A stretch of 64,000 nt of DNA. Source: Bacillota bacterium. GTDB taxonomy: Bacteria; Bacillota; Clostridia; Tissierellales; MES13. The notes beneath the pieces were generated by a model. The model searched no databases. It saw only the letters and a list, made by a program, of their open reading frames with translations, and was not told the origin of the DNA. The translations under genes and the position numbers were made by a program. This document shows, in pieces, positions 63,807-64,000 of the stretch (positions are counted from its first letter, which is position 1; each line of letters starts with the position of its first letter). The DNA is taken from assembly GCA_009711785.1 (NCBI GenBank), contig VENA01000024.1, positions 1 through 64,000 of the forward strand. The letters run 5' to 3'.

Positions 63807-64000
63807 AAATAGATGTATTAACTTTATTTCCAGAGATGTTTAATGGAGTATTAAATGAAAGTATTATAGGTAGGGCAATTGATAATAATATAGTTGATAT
63901 TAACTATACAAATATAAGAGATTACTCCAACAATAAACATAATAAAGTGGATGATTATCCCTTTGGAGGGGGGCCTGGAATGGTAATGAAACCTGGGCCT
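63803..64000 (+). CDS. trmD: tRNA (guanine37-N1)-methyltransferase TrmD, 5' end (partial)
   Basis: The window ends 66 codons into this gene. Visible: [30 protein letters not shown] and [13 protein letters not shown], the start of TrmD, a knotted SPOUT methyltransferase acting on G37 of tRNAs. ATGA overlap with rimM suggests translational coupling. The rest, including the SAM-binding knot, lies outside. Confidence 0.95.
   Translation, partial: MKIDVLTLFPEMFNGVLNESIIGRAIDNNIVDINYTNIRDYSNNKHNKVDDYPFGGGPGMVMKPGP

Overview
This window is about 64 kb of an AT-rich, chromosomal, spore-forming Firmicute genome. The gene content and order fit the Clostridia, and the overall style recalls Tissierellales-like anaerobes, although genus placement is only my inference. 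Evidence for an endospore former: spoIVA, ylbJ, a small acid-soluble spore protein and a YteA-type sporulation protein. Nearly all genes lie on the + strand in tightly packed operons with strong AGGAGG-type ribosome binding sites. Exceptions are tRNA-Pro, rqcH, rpmB, ylbJ and tmcAL. Start codons are often TTG, and two genes appear to use ATT and CTG.

Layout. 1-3412: der (3' end), plsY, gpsA, spoIVA. 3451-3527: tRNA-Pro(GGG) on the minus strand. 3729-8221: an uncharacterised anchored protein and a HlyD-like membrane protein, then the ylm/division cluster yggS-sepF-yggT-ylmH-divIVA. 8339-9864: mtnN and a single-domain DAHP synthase. 10038-12473: DUF5665, YteA-like, lspA, rluD-like. 12475-14529: pyrR and uraA, each preceded by a PyrR-type RNA switch. 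14680-17305: PAP2 phosphatase and rqcH, convergent. 17502-34569: dapF, then the long conserved run yicC-remA-gmk-rpoZ-coaBC-priA-def-fmt-DUF116-Zn peptidase-rsmB-rlmN-prpC-prkC-rsgA-rpe-thiN, linking nucleotide metabolism, formyl-Met chemistry, ribosome assembly and Ser/Thr kinase signalling. 34643-34983: two small paralogous membrane proteins where Bacillus subtilis has spoVM. 35022-41597: rpmB (minus), Asp23-like, fakA, recG, a SASP, rsmD, coaD, a coiled-coil gene. 41621-47169: ylbJ (minus), a patatin gene with a broken 5' end, tmcAL (minus), ackA, DUF177, rpmF. 47311-54167: a FapR operator followed by fapR-plsX-fabH-fabK-fabD-fabG-acpP-fabF, an almost complete fatty acid elongation operon. 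54345-62657: rnc, a radical SAM gene, smc, ftsY, ylxM, ffh. 62684-64000: rpsP, khpA, rimM and the 5' end of trmD.

The window is mainly a housekeeping backbone. I see no insertion sequence, prophage, CRISPR array, toxin-antitoxin module or defence island. The more interesting signals are regulatory and small-scale: two different PyrR switches (one apparently transcriptional, one apparently translational), a FapR operator on the fab operon promoter, a 22-bp hairpin at the 5' end of the rnc transcript, non-canonical starts for yggS and fabH, an apparent one-base deletion in the patatin gene, and the small membrane protein pair at the spoVM locus. The only gene-free stretch over 300 bases (3413-3728) holds a bidirectional terminator, tRNA-Pro and its promoter; no other long gap lacks a gene.
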